Shown piece by piece: positions 34,537 to 44,261 of a stretch of 64,000 nt of DNA (its first letter is position 1; every line of letters begins with the position of its first letter). Origin of the DNA: Nocardioides marinisabuli (lineage in GTDB: Bacteria; Actinomycetota; Actinomycetes; Propionibacteriales; Nocardioidaceae); NCBI RefSeq assembly GCF_013466785.1, contig NZ_CP059163.1, forward strand, positions 1 to 64,000. The letters run 5' to 3'. Below the pieces are notes generated by a model, which made no database searches, had not been told where the DNA came from, and was given only the letters and a program-made list of their open reading frames with translations. The position numbers and the translations under genes are program-made.

Positions 34537-35265
34537 GTGCGCCAGCTCGTCGTGGGAGCCGTTGCTCTCGTGCTGACCGGTCTGCTGAGCTCGGGGTGCA
34601 GCACCATCCGGGCCCAGGTCGACGGGTCCACCCGGGCCGGCGAGGCCCCCGTCGAGGTGCCGCCCGTGCTCGAGACCGCCGAGTGGGCGGTCAACGACGG
34701 GCTCGTCTCGGTGGTGGTGCGCAACGACGACGTGCGCGTGCTGCGCACCGCGTCCGTCGCCCTGCGGGGCGTCGACGAGGACGGCGTGCTCGTCGGGGTG
34801 TGGGACACCGACTCGATGGCCGGGGAGAGCGTCTGCTGCACCGTGCTCGACCTCGAGCCCGACGAGGAGTTCGGGCTCTACTTCGCCATCGGCGAGGACG
34901 CCGAGCGGATCGACGAGGTCGACCTCTCCTTCAGCCAGATCTCGTGGGCCCAGGCCGGCGACCCCGCCGCCGAGCCGGTCGCCTCGGCGCTCCCGCAGGA
35001 CACGGTGCTGGGTCCCGACCGCACGGTGGTCACCGCCCGCGTCGAGACCGGTGAGCAGGACGTGCCCCGGGCGCTGGTCCAGGCCGTGCTGCGCGGACGC
35101 TCGGGCCGGCTGATCGCGGTGGTCACCGGTCGCTGGAGCTGCTTCGAGGCCGGCGAGGTCCGGCGCATCCGCATGGAGCTCTTCCAGCGGGTGCCGGTCG
35201 GCACCGCCGTCGACACCGTCACCGTCGACCGGCTCGACAGCGGTCCCCAGCCCGACTGCTCCTGA
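34537..35265 (+). CDS. Putative lipoprotein, unknown function
   Basis: Secreted protein of 242 residues. The signal reads RQLVVGAVALVLTGLLSSGC, so Cys21 is the predicted lipidated residue. The rest has a beta-rich pattern with VSVVVRNDDVRVLRTASVAL and two adjacent Cys (ESVCCTVLDLE). No family was recognised. The GTG at 34537 is chosen because AGGGGG lies 5 bases before it and the signal peptide then starts normally; the in-frame ATG at 34465 would add an Arg-rich tail. It is divergent from the exopolysaccharide genes and may share their promoter region. Confidence 0.72.
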   Translation: MRQLVVGAVALVLTGLLSSGCSTIRAQVDGSTRAGEAPVEVPPVLETAEWAVNDGLVSVVVRNDDVRVLRTASVALRGVDEDGVLVGVWDTDSMAGESVCCTVLDLEPDEEFGLYFAIGEDAERIDEVDLSFSQISWAQAGDPAAEPVASALPQDTVLGPDRTVVTARVETGEQDVPRALVQAVLRGRSGRLIAVVTGRWSCFEAGEVRRIRMELFQRVPVGTAVDTVTVDRLDSGPQPDCS

Positions 35266-35308
35266 CGGCCAGCCGCTCAGTGGCCGCCCGGTGGCCGCCC
35301 GGTGCCGC

Positions 35309-36109
35309 TCAGTGGCCGCGGAAGAGCCAGCCCAGCGGCCGCGGGTCGCTCGGCGCCTCCTCGAGGTCGTCGGGGGTCGTGCTCCGCTCCCCCTCGACGC
35401 TCGGCTCCGGCTCGCGGTCACGCTCCACCGAGCCGTGCAGCGCCGTGACGGCGTAGAGCGAGTCGCGCTGCTCGACGACCGGCTCGCGGTCCTCCGCGGG
35501 CTCCGACGCGACCGGCTCGGGCTCCGACGCGACCGGCTCGGGCTCCGGCTCGACCTCGGGCTCCGGCGCCGGCGCCCGCTCGGGCTCGACGGCCACCGGG
35601 ACAGCGGGCGCGGTGGCCTCGTCGAGCTCGGACCCGGCCAGCGTCAGGCCCTCGGCGGTGCGCTGGACCTGCTCGACGGTGGACCGGGCCCCCGACAGCA
35701 GCGAACCCAGGTCGCCCAGGCTCCCACCGATGTCGCCGAGCAGCCGCTCGACCCGCTCCCGCAGCTCGGCGGTCTCCGCACGCACCTCCGCGGCCACCTC
35801 CTCGCGGCCGCGTCGACGCTCCTCGTCGAGGCCGCTGCGCAGCTGCTCGGCCTCGGCGCGGGCCGCCGCGAGCGTCGCCTCGGCGCTCCGGCGCGCGTCC
35901 TCGACGAGCGAGGCGGCCAGCGCCTCGGCCTCGGCGACCATCGACTCGGCCTCGGCCGCCGCCTGCTCGCTCATCCGGTTCGCCTCGGCGACGATCTCGG
36001 AGGCCTCACGTCGGGCCGTCAGCTCGGCGCGCAGCCGTGAGGTCTGCTCACCGGCCTGCGAGTCGCCGTGCTGCGCACCTGCGGGCGCGTCCTGGTTCGT
36101 GTCCGTCAC
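35309..36109 (-). CDS. Long coiled-coil protein, DivIVA-like in composition
   Basis: Cytoplasmic protein of 266 residues. Residues 20-150 form an unbroken coiled coil rich in Ala, Glu and Arg (EASEIVAEANRMSEQAAAEA, AEATLAAARAEAEQLRSGLD). The next 90 residues are acidic and Pro/Glu-rich with a duplicated SEPEPVASEPEP, followed by the C-terminal LGWLFRGH. Such composition occurs in DivIVA/Wag31-type scaffolds, but the conserved DivIVA N-terminus is absent, so the name is descriptive only. The GTG start at 36109 follows GGGGGG by 3 bases. Confidence 0.68.
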   Translation of the reverse strand: MTDTNQDAPAGAQHGDSQAGEQTSRLRAELTARREASEIVAEANRMSEQAAAEAESMVAEAEALAASLVEDARRSAEATLAAARAEAEQLRSGLDEERRRGREEVAAEVRAETAELRERVERLLGDIGGSLGDLGSLLSGARSTVEQVQRTAEGLTLAGSELDEATAPAVPVAVEPERAPAPEPEVEPEPEPVASEPEPVASEPAEDREPVVEQRDSLYAVTALHGSVERDREPEPSVEGERSTTPDDLEEAPSDPRPLGWLFRGH

Positions 36110-36125
36110 TGGCCCCCCTAGCTGA

Positions 36126-36147
36126 GAGTCCGCCCGGTGGCGGACTC
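36126..36147 (-). other. Hairpin directly upstream of the coiled-coil gene
   Basis: Perfect 9-bp stem GAGTCCGCC/GGCGGACTC with a four-base loop, ending 17 bases before the GTG at 36109 and just upstream of its purine-rich ribosome site. It may be a terminator for the upstream kinase gene or a leader structure. Confidence 0.5.
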
Positions 36148-36229
36148 GACGGTCGAGACGAGCGTACCCGCCGCGGGCGCAGTCACACCTGTTCACCGAC
36201 CTCTTGTCCGGCCGGGGTCCTGCCCGGCG

Positions 36230-37162
36230 TCACTCCTGCACCGCCTTGGCCACGCTGAGCATCCGGGTGACCACCGCCCGGTCGGCCGCGTCGAGCGCCG
36301 AGCCGCGCTCGACGGCGGCCTGCACCACCCACAGCACCGCGAGCACCTGGCGCACGACGGTCCAGGCGACCGCACGGTCCTCGTCGAGGCCGGCGGCGTC
36401 GACGATGGCGTGGAAGCGGCGGCGGATCCCGCCCCGCACGTCGCCCGCAAGCTCCTCCCACCGGTTCCACAGCAGCGGGGCCGGCTCCCAGTGCGGGTCG
36501 CCGCTCAGCGGCTTGGGGTCGATGGCCACCCAGTCGGTGTGGTGGTCCGGGCCCGCGGCCAGGACGTTGGCGTAGTGCAGGTCGCCGTGCACCAGCACCC
36601 CGTCACTGCGCTCGTCCCCGGCCAGGTCGCCGATCAGGGAGAGGCACTGCTCGACCATCCGGCGCGGCAGCGGCGCGGCGGGCGGCAGCGCCCGCAACGG
36701 CTCGACGTAGCGGCCGACGTGGTCGGTGAGCCGGCGCAGCCGGGGCGGGGCAGGCACGTGCAGCCGCCCGTAGAGCGCACCCACCTCCTCGCAGGCCTGC
36801 ACGTCCCACAGGTCGGCGAGGTCGGTGCGCTCGAGGCGCTCCAGCAGCAGCGCCCGGCGCCGCGGGTCCGCGCGCTGGAGCCGCACCGCCCCGTGACCAC
36901 CCCAGCGCTGCAGGGCCAGCGCCTCGTGCTCGGTCTCGTCGTCGGGGAAGGCGACCTTGAGCACCGCCGGCGACCCGTCGGCGTCGCGCACCGGGAGCAC
37001 CACCGCGGTGTGGCCCCACCAGGTCTCGCCGGCCGCCTCGAGCGACCACTCCCCCAGCAGGTCGCCCAGCAGCCCCGGCAGCGCGTCGACGTACGCCGCC
37101 CAGGCGGGGCCGCGGTCGGCGAACGCGAGCACCGGCTCGGGGAGGGGGTGCGGCCAGGTCAT
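36230..37162 (-). CDS. APH(6)/hydroxyurea-type aminoglycoside phosphotransferase family kinase
   Basis: Kinase-fold protein of 310 residues. The phosphotransferase Brenner motif is VLVHGDLHYANVLA near residue 205 and the metal motif is AIDPKPLSGDP near 228, both intact. The spacing fits the APH(6)/hydroxyurea phosphotransferase group. The ATG at 37162 follows TAGGCT by 7 bases, a leaderless start. Many chromosomal members phosphorylate unknown small molecules, and nothing here shows antibiotic resistance. Confidence 0.82.
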   Translation of the reverse strand: MTWPHPLPEPVLAFADRGPAWAAYVDALPGLLGDLLGEWSLEAAGETWWGHTAVVLPVRDADGSPAVLKVAFPDDETEHEALALQRWGGHGAVRLQRADPRRRALLLERLERTDLADLWDVQACEEVGALYGRLHVPAPPRLRRLTDHVGRYVEPLRALPPAAPLPRRMVEQCLSLIGDLAGDERSDGVLVHGDLHYANVLAAGPDHHTDWVAIDPKPLSGDPHWEPAPLLWNRWEELAGDVRGGIRRRFHAIVDAAGLDEDRAVAWTVVRQVLAVLWVVQAAVERGSALDAADRAVVTRMLSVAKAVQE

Positions 37163-37291
37163 CACGGCGAGCCTACGCACCACCGAGCGTTCATCCCCCG
37201 GTCACCTCGACGACCGTCACCCGGCGTGCTGCGGCCCGTTGGACGGCCCGAGGGGTGCCACCGTGGCGCTCCGCTCCCGAGAGGACACCCC

Positions 37292-38932
37292 GTGGGTCAC
37301 GGTCCGCACCGCCCGTTCGTCTCCCGTCGCCAGTTCGTCCAGCGCTCCGCGGCGGTCGGCATCGCCGCGGGGGCCGGCCCCTTCCTGTGGCAGCAGCCCG
37401 GCTACTCCGCCGCGACGCCCGTCGAGCAGATCCACGCGACCTTCGGCCACGACGCCTCCCGCCAGGCGGCCTTCTCGTGGATGACACCCGGCCCGGTGCG
37501 CCGCCCGTTCGTGCAGATCGGCGGGGAGCGCGTCGGCGCCGAGACCGTGCAGTACGCCGGGTACCCCGGCTACTTCCACCACGCCCGCGTCTCGCGGATG
37601 CTCCCCGACACCGCCTACCGCTACGCCGTGGGCCACGAGGGCAGGGTCGTCTCGACCAGGGCGACCTGGCGCACCGGCCCCCGCCCCGGCACGGCCTTCA
37701 CCTTCACCGCCTTCGGCGACCAGGGCACCGACGAGCCGGACCTGACCAACATCCAGGACTTCGACCCCACGACCCTGCAGACCATCACCCACCAGCAGCC
37801 GCCCTTCCAGGCCTCCCTGAACCGCGACCTGGCCTACTCGATGCAGCCCGCCTTCCACGTCATCGTCGGCGACACCTCCTACGCCAACGGCGACCAGGCC
37901 GTCTGGGACGCCTGGTTCCGCGGGATCGAGAAGATGGCGCGGACGATGCCGTGGATGCCCTCGCTGGGCAACCACGAGATCGAGATCGCCGGTGGCATCG
38001 GCGGCTTCTCGCTGCTCGGTGGTGACGACGACTCGTGGGGACCGCTGGGCTACGACGCCTACCGGCACCGCTTCGCGCTGCCCCGCAACCACGACAAGGA
38101 CTGGGAGGGCTGCTGGTACCGCTTCCGCTACGGCTCGGTGGAGTTCATCTCGATCGACAACAACGACGTCAACACCGAGGTGACCGCCAACATCGGCTAC
38201 TCCGAGGGCCGGCAGAAGCGCTGGGTGCGCCAGCAGCTGAAGAAGGCCGCCGCCGACCCCGACGTCGACTTCATCGTGGTGCTGATGCACCAGGCCGCGT
38301 TCTCCTCGGGCCTGCACGGCAGCGACCCGGGCGTGCGCCGGGCGTGGTTCAAGCTGTTCGCCAAGTACGGCGTCGACCTGGTCGTCCAGGGTCACGACCA
38401 CCACTACGAGCGCACCCACCTCATGCGGCGCGCCAAGGTCGTCGAGACCGGCGAGGACGGCCACTACACCTCGGAGGTGGGCACGATGTACATCGTCTCC
38501 GGCAACGGCGGTGGCGTGCAGCGGGGCGAGGGGATGACCGGCGGCGGCTCGTTCACCGCCGCCATCCAGGCCATGGAGGTCGGCACCGTGAAGGTGGAGG
38601 TCGTCCCCGACACCGGGCGCGGCACCAAGCGGCTGGTCATCGGCGAGTACTCCGCCACCCGCGGCGGGGCCCCGATCGAGGAGGGGATCGTCATCGAGCG
38701 GCGCCTGGGCAAGGGCCGGGAGGGCTCCCGCGAGGCCGTGGTGCTGCCCTCGGAGGACCCGGTGGGGCCGCTGCACGAGACGCGCGGCGGGGTGGCCGCC
38801 CTGGCGCTCGGCGCCGCCTCGAGCGCCGCCCCCGCCACCACCTGGACCCGCGGGTCGGGCGACGACGAGGTGGCCGAGCTGCGCGGACGCCGCCGCGACG
38901 CCGTGCGCCGGGTGCTGCGCGACCTGCGCTGA
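37292..38932 (+). CDS. Tat-exported metallophosphoesterase (purple acid phosphatase-like)
   Basis: Secreted phosphatase of 546 residues. A twin-arginine signal, SRRQFVQRSAAVGIAAGAG at residues 11-29, precedes a fibronectin-like domain (about 40-130) and a metallophosphoesterase domain with FGDQG (141-145), GDTSYANGD (193-201), GNHE (226-229), MHQAAFSS and GHDHHYERTH. These supply the dinuclear metal ligands of purple acid phosphatases, so it likely releases phosphate from organic esters outside the cell. The GTG start has GAGAGGA 6 bases upstream. A strong bidirectional hairpin follows the stop. Confidence 0.88.
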   Translation: MGHGPHRPFVSRRQFVQRSAAVGIAAGAGPFLWQQPGYSAATPVEQIHATFGHDASRQAAFSWMTPGPVRRPFVQIGGERVGAETVQYAGYPGYFHHARVSRMLPDTAYRYAVGHEGRVVSTRATWRTGPRPGTAFTFTAFGDQGTDEPDLTNIQDFDPTTLQTITHQQPPFQASLNRDLAYSMQPAFHVIVGDTSYANGDQAVWDAWFRGIEKMARTMPWMPSLGNHEIEIAGGIGGFSLLGGDDDSWGPLGYDAYRHRFALPRNHDKDWEGCWYRFRYGSVEFISIDNNDVNTEVTANIGYSEGRQKRWVRQQLKKAAADPDVDFIVVLMHQAAFSSGLHGSDPGVRRAWFKLFAKYGVDLVVQGHDHHYERTHLMRRAKVVETGEDGHYTSEVGTMYIVSGNGGGVQRGEGMTGGGSFTAAIQAMEVGTVKVEVVPDTGRGTKRLVIGEYSATRGGAPIEEGIVIERRLGKGREGSREAVVLPSEDPVGPLHETRGGVAALALGAASSAAPATTWTRGSGDDEVAELRGRRRDAVRRVLRDLR

Positions 38933-38940
38933 GGCCGTCG

Positions 38941-38967
38941 GGGCCGGCCGGAGGGACCGGCCGGCCC
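38941..38967. terminator. Bidirectional terminator hairpin
   Basis: Perfect 11-bp stem GGGCCGGCCGG/CCGGCCGGCCC with loop AGGGA between the convergent phosphatase and lepA genes. There is no U-tract on either strand. Confidence 0.75.
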
Positions 38968-38972
38968 GGGGG

Positions 38973-40853
38973 CTACTTCTTGGGCTTCTCGGGGGCCGGG
39001 GCGTTGGAGAGCGCGGCGACGAACGCCTCCTGGGGGACCTCGACGCGGCCGACCATCTTCATCCGCTTCTTGCCCTCCTTCTGCTTCTCCAGCAGCTTGC
39101 GCTTGCGGCTGATGTCGCCGCCGTAGCACTTGGCCAGGACGTCCTTGCGGATGGCGCGGATGTTCTCGCGGGCGATCACCCGGGCGCCGATCGCGGCCTG
39201 GATCGGCACCTCGAACTGCTGGCGCGGGATCAGGTCCTTGAGCTTGCCGGCCATCATCACGCCGTAGGAGTAGGCGCTGTCGCGGTGCACGATCGCCGAG
39301 AAGGCGTCGACCGGCTCGCCCTGCAGCAGGATGTCGACCTTGACCAGGTCGGCGGCCTGCTCGCCCGAGCGCTCGTAGTCGAGCGAGGCGTAGCCCTTGG
39401 TCTTCGACTTCAGCTGGTCGAAGAAGTCGAAGACGATCTCGCCCATCGGCAGCGTGTAGCGCATCTCGACGCGGTCCTCGGAGAGGTAGTCCATCCCCTG
39501 CAGGGTGCCGCGCTTGGTCTGGCACAGCTCCATGATCGCGCCGATGTGGTCGCTGGGGCTGAGGATCGTGGCCTTGACGACCGGCTCGCGGACCTCGGCG
39601 ATCTTGCCCTCGGGGAACTCGCTGGGGTTGGTCACCTCCGACTCCGAGCCGTCCTCCATCACCACGTCGTACACGACGTTGGGGGCCGTGGAGATCAGGT
39701 CGAGGTCGAACTCGCGCTCGAGGCGGTCGCGGGTGATCTCCATGTGCAGCAGGCCCAGGAAGCCGATGCGGAACCCGAAGCCCAGCGCGCCGGAGGTCTC
39801 CGGCTCGAAGGTCAGCGCCGCGTCGTTGAGCTGCAGCTTCTCCAGCGCCTCGCGCAGGTCGCCGAACTGGTCGCCGTCGATCGGGTACAGCCCGGCGTAG
39901 ACCATCGGGTTGGGGTGCTTGTAGCCGCCCAGCGCCTCGGTGGCGCCGTGGTGCAGCGTGGTGACGGTGTCACCCACCCGCGACTGGCGCACGTCCTTCA
40001 CGCCGGTGATCAGGTAGCCGACCTCGCCCACGCCGAGCTCGCCGGCCTTGACCTGCTCGGGGCTGATCACGCCCACCTCGAGCATCTCGTGGGTCGCGCC
40101 GGTCGACATCATCTTGATGCGGTCGCGGTGGTTGAGCTTGCCGTCGACGACGCGGACGTAGGTGATGACGCCGCGGTAGGTGTCGTAGACCGAGTCGAAG
40201 ATCAGCGCACGGGCCGGCTTGTCGGCGGCGCCGACCGGCGGCGGGGTCTGCTTGACGATCTCGTTCAGCAGCGCCTCGACGCCCAGGCCCGTCTTGGCGC
40301 TGACCCGCAGCACGTCCTCGGGCTCGCAGCCGACGAGGCCGGCCAGCTCGGCGGCGTACTTGTCGGGGTTGGCGCTGGGCAGGTCGATCTTGTTGAGCAC
40401 CGGGATGATGTGCAGGTCGGCGCCCATCGCCAGGTAGAGGTTCGCCAGCGTCTGGGCCTCGATGCCCTGCGCGGCGTCGACCAGCAGCACGGCGGTCTCG
40501 CAGGCCTCCAGCGAGCGCGAGACCTCGTAGGTGAAGTCGACGTGCCCGGGGGTGTCGATCATGTTGAGCACGTAGGTGCCGGCCTCGGCGCCCTCGTCGT
40601 TGCCCTCCTCGACGCCCCACGGCATCCGCACGGCCTGGCTCTTGATCGTGATGCCGCGCTCGCGCTCGATGTCCATCCGGTCCAGGTACTGCGCCCGCGC
40701 GGCCCGCGCGTCGACCACGCCGGTCAGCTGCAGCATCCGGTCGGCCAGCGTCGACTTGCCGTGGTCGATGTGGGCGATGATGCAGAAGTTGCGCAGCATC
40801 GCCGGGTCGGTCTGCCCGGGGACGGGCCAGGACTTGGCAGGAACAGCAGGCAC
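38973..40853 (-). CDS. lepA: Elongation factor 4 (LepA)
   Basis: Translational GTPase that back-translocates stalled ribosomes. G1 is [15 protein letters not shown]2 is [15 protein letters not shown]3 is DTPGHVDF and G4 is NKIDLP; the LepA-specific C-terminal domain ends [19 protein letters not shown]. About 626 residues from the GTG at 40853 ([13 protein letters not shown]). In-frame ATG 40898 and GTG 40922 are alternatives with poor ribosome sites; the actinobacterial N-terminal [13 protein letters not shown] is included in all. Confidence 0.93.
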   Translation of the reverse strand: MPAVPAKSWPVPGQTDPAMLRNFCIIAHIDHGKSTLADRMLQLTGVVDARAARAQYLDRMDIERERGITIKSQAVRMPWGVEEGNDEGAEAGTYVLNMIDTPGHVDFTYEVSRSLEACETAVLLVDAAQGIEAQTLANLYLAMGADLHIIPVLNKIDLPSANPDKYAAELAGLVGCEPEDVLRVSAKTGLGVEALLNEIVKQTPPPVGAADKPARALIFDSVYDTYRGVITYVRVVDGKLNHRDRIKMMSTGATHEMLEVGVISPEQVKAGELGVGEVGYLITGVKDVRQSRVGDTVTTLHHGATEALGGYKHPNPMVYAGLYPIDGDQFGDLREALEKLQLNDAALTFEPETSGALGFGFRIGFLGLLHMEITRDRLEREFDLDLISTAPNVVYDVVMEDGSESEVTNPSEFPEGKIAEVREPVVKATILSPSDHIGAIMELCQTKRGTLQGMDYLSEDRVEMRYTLPMGEIVFDFFDQLKSKTKGYASLDYERSGEQAADLVKVDILLQGEPVDAFSAIVHRDSAYSYGVMMAGKLKDLIPRQQFEVPIQAAIGARVIARENIRAIRKDVLAKCYGGDISRKRKLLEKQKEGKKRMKMVGRVEVPQEAFVAALSNAPAPEKPKK

Positions 40854-40937
40854 GGGGTCTCGGAGATCTCTCGGACGACGGGGCACGGGCGGCCCCATCC
40901 TTCCACGGGTGCGGTCGATCACCCGCCTCCTGGGGCC

Positions 40938-42662
40938 TCACTCCGGGCTGACGGCCATCTCCTTGACCTTGGCGATCGCGAAGCCCCAGCCCTGCTCCAG
41001 CGTGGGCTTCGAGGGCACCGCGATCTCGTCGGGGTTGGTGACCACGTCGAGCAGCACCGGGCCCGGGTGCGCGAGCGCACGACGTACGGCGTCGTCGAGG
41101 TCGTGGGGGTCCTCGACCCGGATGCCGTGCACCCCGACCGCCTCTGCGACCGCCGCCAGGTCGGGGTTGTGCAGGACGGTGCCGAACTCGGCCATCCCGA
41201 CCTGCTCCATCTCGAGCTTGACCATGCCCAGGCGCCCGTTGTCGAAGACCACGAGCTTGACCGGCAGCTCGTGGGTCGCCGCGGTGATCAGGTCGCCCAG
41301 GAGCATCGTCAGCCCGCCGTCGCCGCAGAACGCCACGACCTGGCGCTCGGGGTCGAGGGCCTGGGCGCCCAGCGCCTGGGGCATCGCGTTGGCCATCGAG
41401 CCCAGGTTGAAGGAGCCCAACAGGCGCCGGTCGCGGTCGATGCGCACGAAGCGCGAGAGCCACGTCGTGGCCATGCCGGTGTCGGCGGTGAAGACGGCGT
41501 CGGGCGCGGCGTGCCGGTCGACCAGCCCGGCGAGCAGCTCGGGGCGGATGCGGCGGTCGGGGTTGTCGACCTTGCGCCGCAGGAAGCCGGCCGGCTTCTT
41601 CTCGTAGTCGGGGTCGACGAAGTGCTGCTGCAGGCCCTGCCAGGTCTCGTACGCCGACCGGGCGCGGTCGAGGTGGCCGCGGTCCTCGCGCCGCGCCACG
41701 TGAGGCAGCAGGGCGCCCACGGCGAGCCGGGCGTCGCCGACCACCGCGTGGTCGACCGGGTGCCGGCGCCCGATGTGGGTGCCGTCGCTGTCGACCTGCA
41801 CCACGGTGACGCCGGAGGGGTAGAACTCCTTGTAGGGGAAGTCGGTGCCGATCATCAGCAGCAGGTCGCAGGTCTCGAGCGCCAGCGTGGTCGCGGGGTT
41901 GCCCAGCAGCCCCGACTGGCCGATCTCGTAGGGGTTGTCGTGGTCGAAGCCCTCCTTGCCCTTGAGCGCCACCACCATCGGCGCCCCGAGCCGCTCGGCC
42001 AGCTCGAGCACCTCGTCGCGGGCGCCCCGGGCGCCCTGGCCGACGAGCAGGGTCACGTGGTCGGCGGCTTCGATGGCCCCGGCCGCGGCCCGCACCGCCT
42101 CCGGGACCGGTGCCGCGGCGGGGAGGTCGGCGACGAAGCGGGGGGCGCTCGTGCCCTTGGCCACCTCGAGCTCCCCGACGTCGCCGGGGATGGTCAGCAC
42201 CGCCACGCCACGCTGCTGCAGCGCCGCGTTGCCGGCCTGCTCGAGCAGGGTCGGCAGCTGGGCGGGGTCGGTGACGGTCGCGGTGAAGACGGCCACGTCG
42301 GCGAAGAGCACGTCGTTGTCGACCTCCTGGAAGAAGTCGCTGCCGATCTCGGGACGGGGCACCTGGCCGCAGATCGCCAGGACCGGCGCGTGCGACTTCT
42401 TGGCGTCGTACAGGCCGTTGAGCAGGTGGATGGCGCCGGGTCCGACGGTGCCCATGCACACCCCGAGGCGTCCGGTGAGCTGGGCCTGGGCCCCGGCCGC
42501 GAAGGCCGCCACCTCCTCGTGGCGCACCCCCATCCAGCGCAGCCGGTCCTCACGCCTGATCGCGTCGGTGACCGGGTTGAGCGCGTCGCCGACGACGCCC
42601 CAGACCTCGGTGGTGCCGTGCTCGGCGACGGACTCGATGATCAGCTCAGCGACGGTGGTCAT
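40938..42662 (-). CDS. Pyruvate dehydrogenase (quinone)-like thiamine-diphosphate enzyme
   Basis: ThDP enzyme of 574 residues, similar to PoxB/pyruvate oxidase. The N-terminal Pyr domain has GVRHEEVAAFAAGAQA with the catalytic Glu, the central domain carries VTLLVGQGARGARDEVLE, and the C-terminal PP domain has the ThDP motif GDGGLTMLLGDLITAATHEL...DNG. It should decarboxylate pyruvate to acetate and pass electrons to quinone; acetolactate synthase is less likely because no small subunit is adjacent. The ATG at 42662 is preferred to the GTG at 42671. It precedes lepA on the same strand with an 84-base gap. Confidence 0.85.
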   Translation of the reverse strand: MTTVAELIIESVAEHGTTEVWGVVGDALNPVTDAIRREDRLRWMGVRHEEVAAFAAGAQAQLTGRLGVCMGTVGPGAIHLLNGLYDAKKSHAPVLAICGQVPRPEIGSDFFQEVDNDVLFADVAVFTATVTDPAQLPTLLEQAGNAALQQRGVAVLTIPGDVGELEVAKGTSAPRFVADLPAAAPVPEAVRAAAGAIEAADHVTLLVGQGARGARDEVLELAERLGAPMVVALKGKEGFDHDNPYEIGQSGLLGNPATTLALETCDLLLMIGTDFPYKEFYPSGVTVVQVDSDGTHIGRRHPVDHAVVGDARLAVGALLPHVARREDRGHLDRARSAYETWQGLQQHFVDPDYEKKPAGFLRRKVDNPDRRIRPELLAGLVDRHAAPDAVFTADTGMATTWLSRFVRIDRDRRLLGSFNLGSMANAMPQALGAQALDPERQVVAFCGDGGLTMLLGDLITAATHELPVKLVVFDNGRLGMVKLEMEQVGMAEFGTVLHNPDLAAVAEAVGVHGIRVEDPHDLDDAVRRALAHPGPVLLDVVTNPDEIAVPSKPTLEQGWGFAIAKVKEMAVSPE

Positions 42663-42777
42663 GGCTCCCACGCTCGCCGACCCGCTCCCGAGGCGTCAGG
42701 TCCGCCCGGGTGAGAGACGCGGCCCTGGTGCGGGGTGTCTGCCGCGACCGGCGGCGGGCCTGGCGCAGGATGACCGG

Positions 42778-43818
42778 GTGGACGAGCCGCTCGACGACCT
42801 GCCCCACGGCCTCACCGCGCGCCGCCTCGAGTGGGTGCACCTGCCACCGCACGTGCGCCGGCTCGTCGAGCAGCGCTGCGGCACCGCCGTCGTCGACGCC
42901 CGCTCGTGCACCGGCGGCTTCACCCCGGGCTTCGCCTCGGTGCTGCGCGGCGCCGACGGCTCGCGCCACTACGTCAAGGCCGCCTCGGTGACCGCCCAGC
43001 GGGCCTCTGCCCTGACCTACGCGGCCGAGGCCGCCTCGCTGGCCGCGCTCGACGCAGCGTCGCTGCCCGCGCCCCGGCTGCTGTGGAGCCACGGCACCGA
43101 GCCCGGGCGGCGCCACCGCGCCGACGACTGGGTGGTCGTCGGCATCGAGCACGTCGCCGCCCGGGCCCCGTACCGGCCTTGGCGCGCGACCGACCTCGCT
43201 GCGGTGCTGGGCACGCTCGACCGGCTGGCCGTCTCCCCCGCCGCCACCGGCGTCGACCTCACCACCGTCGCCGAGGACCTCGCCGACTGGCCGGCCCGCT
43301 GGGCCGACGTCGCCGCCGCCCGCCCCGACCTCGATCGCGCCCACGTCCGCGAGGCCACCGGGCTCGCCGCAGCGCTGCCGACCGCGGTCGCCGGGCACTC
43401 GCTCGTGCACGGCGACGTCACCGACGACAACGTGCTGATGACCGAGGACGGGCGGGTGCTGCTGTGCGGCTGGGCCTGGCCCGCGCTCGGCGCACCCTGG
43501 CTCGACAGCCTGTGGGCGCTGGTGGGCCCCCGCTCCGACGGGGTCGACGTCGAGGCCGTGCTGCGCAGCACGCCCCTGCTGGCCGCAGCGCCGGCGGAGC
43601 ACGTCGACACGGTCCTGGCCGCGACGGCGGCGTACTTCCTGTCCTCGGCGCAGGGGCGCTCGCCCGCGTGGTCGCCGTACCTGCGGTTGGCCCAGCGCCG
43701 CCAGGGTGAGGCATGCTGGGCCTGGCTCGGCGAACGGCGCGGGTGGTGGTCAGGCACGACCCCCCGCAGCGGCGCCGGCTCCAGGTCGGAGGATTTGGGC
43801 GGGCTCGTGCGCCGCTGA
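42778..43818 (+). CDS. APH-fold phosphotransferase with an altered metal site
   Basis: Protein of 346 residues. The Brenner motif LVHGDVTDDNVLM near residue 215 is intact, but the following metal-binding segment, normally a (V/I)D(W/F) motif, reads VLLCGWAWPALGAPW, so the Asp is missing. The fold is otherwise complete with ARSCTGGFTPGFASVL at the glycine-rich loop. It may be a pseudokinase or use a different acid. The GTG at 42778 follows CAGGAT by 6 bases, another leaderless start. The rpsT promoter overlaps its end. Confidence 0.75.
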   Translation: MDEPLDDLPHGLTARRLEWVHLPPHVRRLVEQRCGTAVVDARSCTGGFTPGFASVLRGADGSRHYVKAASVTAQRASALTYAAEAASLAALDAASLPAPRLLWSHGTEPGRRHRADDWVVVGIEHVAARAPYRPWRATDLAAVLGTLDRLAVSPAATGVDLTTVAEDLADWPARWADVAAARPDLDRAHVREATGLAAALPTAVAGHSLVHGDVTDDNVLMTEDGRVLLCGWAWPALGAPWLDSLWALVGPRSDGVDVEAVLRSTPLLAAAPAEHVDTVLAATAAYFLSSAQGRSPAWSPYLRLAQRRQGEACWAWLGERRGWWSGTTPRSGAGSRSEDLGGLVRR

Positions 43819-43822
43819 TAAT
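43795..43822 (+). promoter_or_regulatory. Candidate rpsT promoter
   Basis: TTGGGC (43795-43800), 16 bases, then TGATAAT with core GATAAT (43817-43822). It lies at the end of the kinase gene and about 93 bases before the rpsT start, leaving room for a leader. Confidence 0.5.
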
Positions 43823-43914
43823 CTCCGATGTCGCGTGTGTGGCGCCCGTGTGCCCACCCGCGCCCCGACTCAGCACCAGACCATTCGTTCTCAACACCAG
43901 CAAAGGCATGGCCC

Positions 43915-44175
43915 GTGGCGAACATCAAGTCCCAGATCAAGCGCAACAAGCAGAACGAGAAGGCGCACGAGCGCAACAAGGCCGTCAAGACCGGCCTGAA
44001 GTCCGCCGTCCGCAAGTTCCGCGCTGCCGCGGAGGCCGGTGACAAGGAGACCGCTCTGGTCGCCGGTCGCGAGGCCGCCAAGAAGCTCGACAAGGCCGCC
44101 TCCAAGGGCGTCATCCACAAGAACCAGGCCGCGAACCGCAAGTCCGCGATCGCCAAGCAGGCCGCTGCTCTCTGA
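43915..44175 (+). CDS. rpsT: Small ribosomal subunit protein bS20
   Basis: Complete 86-residue bS20, which binds 16S rRNA. It is Lys/Ala-rich throughout, starting [20 protein letters not shown] and ending [19 protein letters not shown], as in other actinobacteria. The GTG at 43915 gives the conserved N-terminus; longer frames are not protein-like. It is monocistronic, with a terminator hairpin 43 bases after its stop, and divergent or convergent genes on both sides, which is its usual place next to holA. Confidence 0.97.
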   Translation: MANIKSQIKRNKQNEKAHERNKAVKTGLKSAVRKFRAAAEAGDKETALVAGREAAKKLDKAASKGVIHKNQAANRKSAIAKQAAAL

Positions 44176-44218
44176 TTCCGCGTCTCCGCCCAGCGCGGAG
44201 ACCGTCTGGTCCTGAGCC

Positions 44219-44245
44219 GACCCGCCCGACCTCGTCGGGCGGGTC
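44219..44245 (+). terminator. rpsT terminator hairpin
   Basis: Perfect 12-bp stem GACCCGCCCGAC/GTCGGGCGGGTC with a CTC loop, followed by ATCGGCATTTC. It is palindromic and could also stop minus-strand transcription from holA. Confidence 0.85.
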
Positions 44246-44261
44246 ATCGGCATTTCACGAC

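Noticed and set aside
36230..37162. Aminoglycoside resistance gene
   Set aside because: The kinase fold is clear, but the family has many members with other small-molecule substrates and the context has no resistance or mobile genes.
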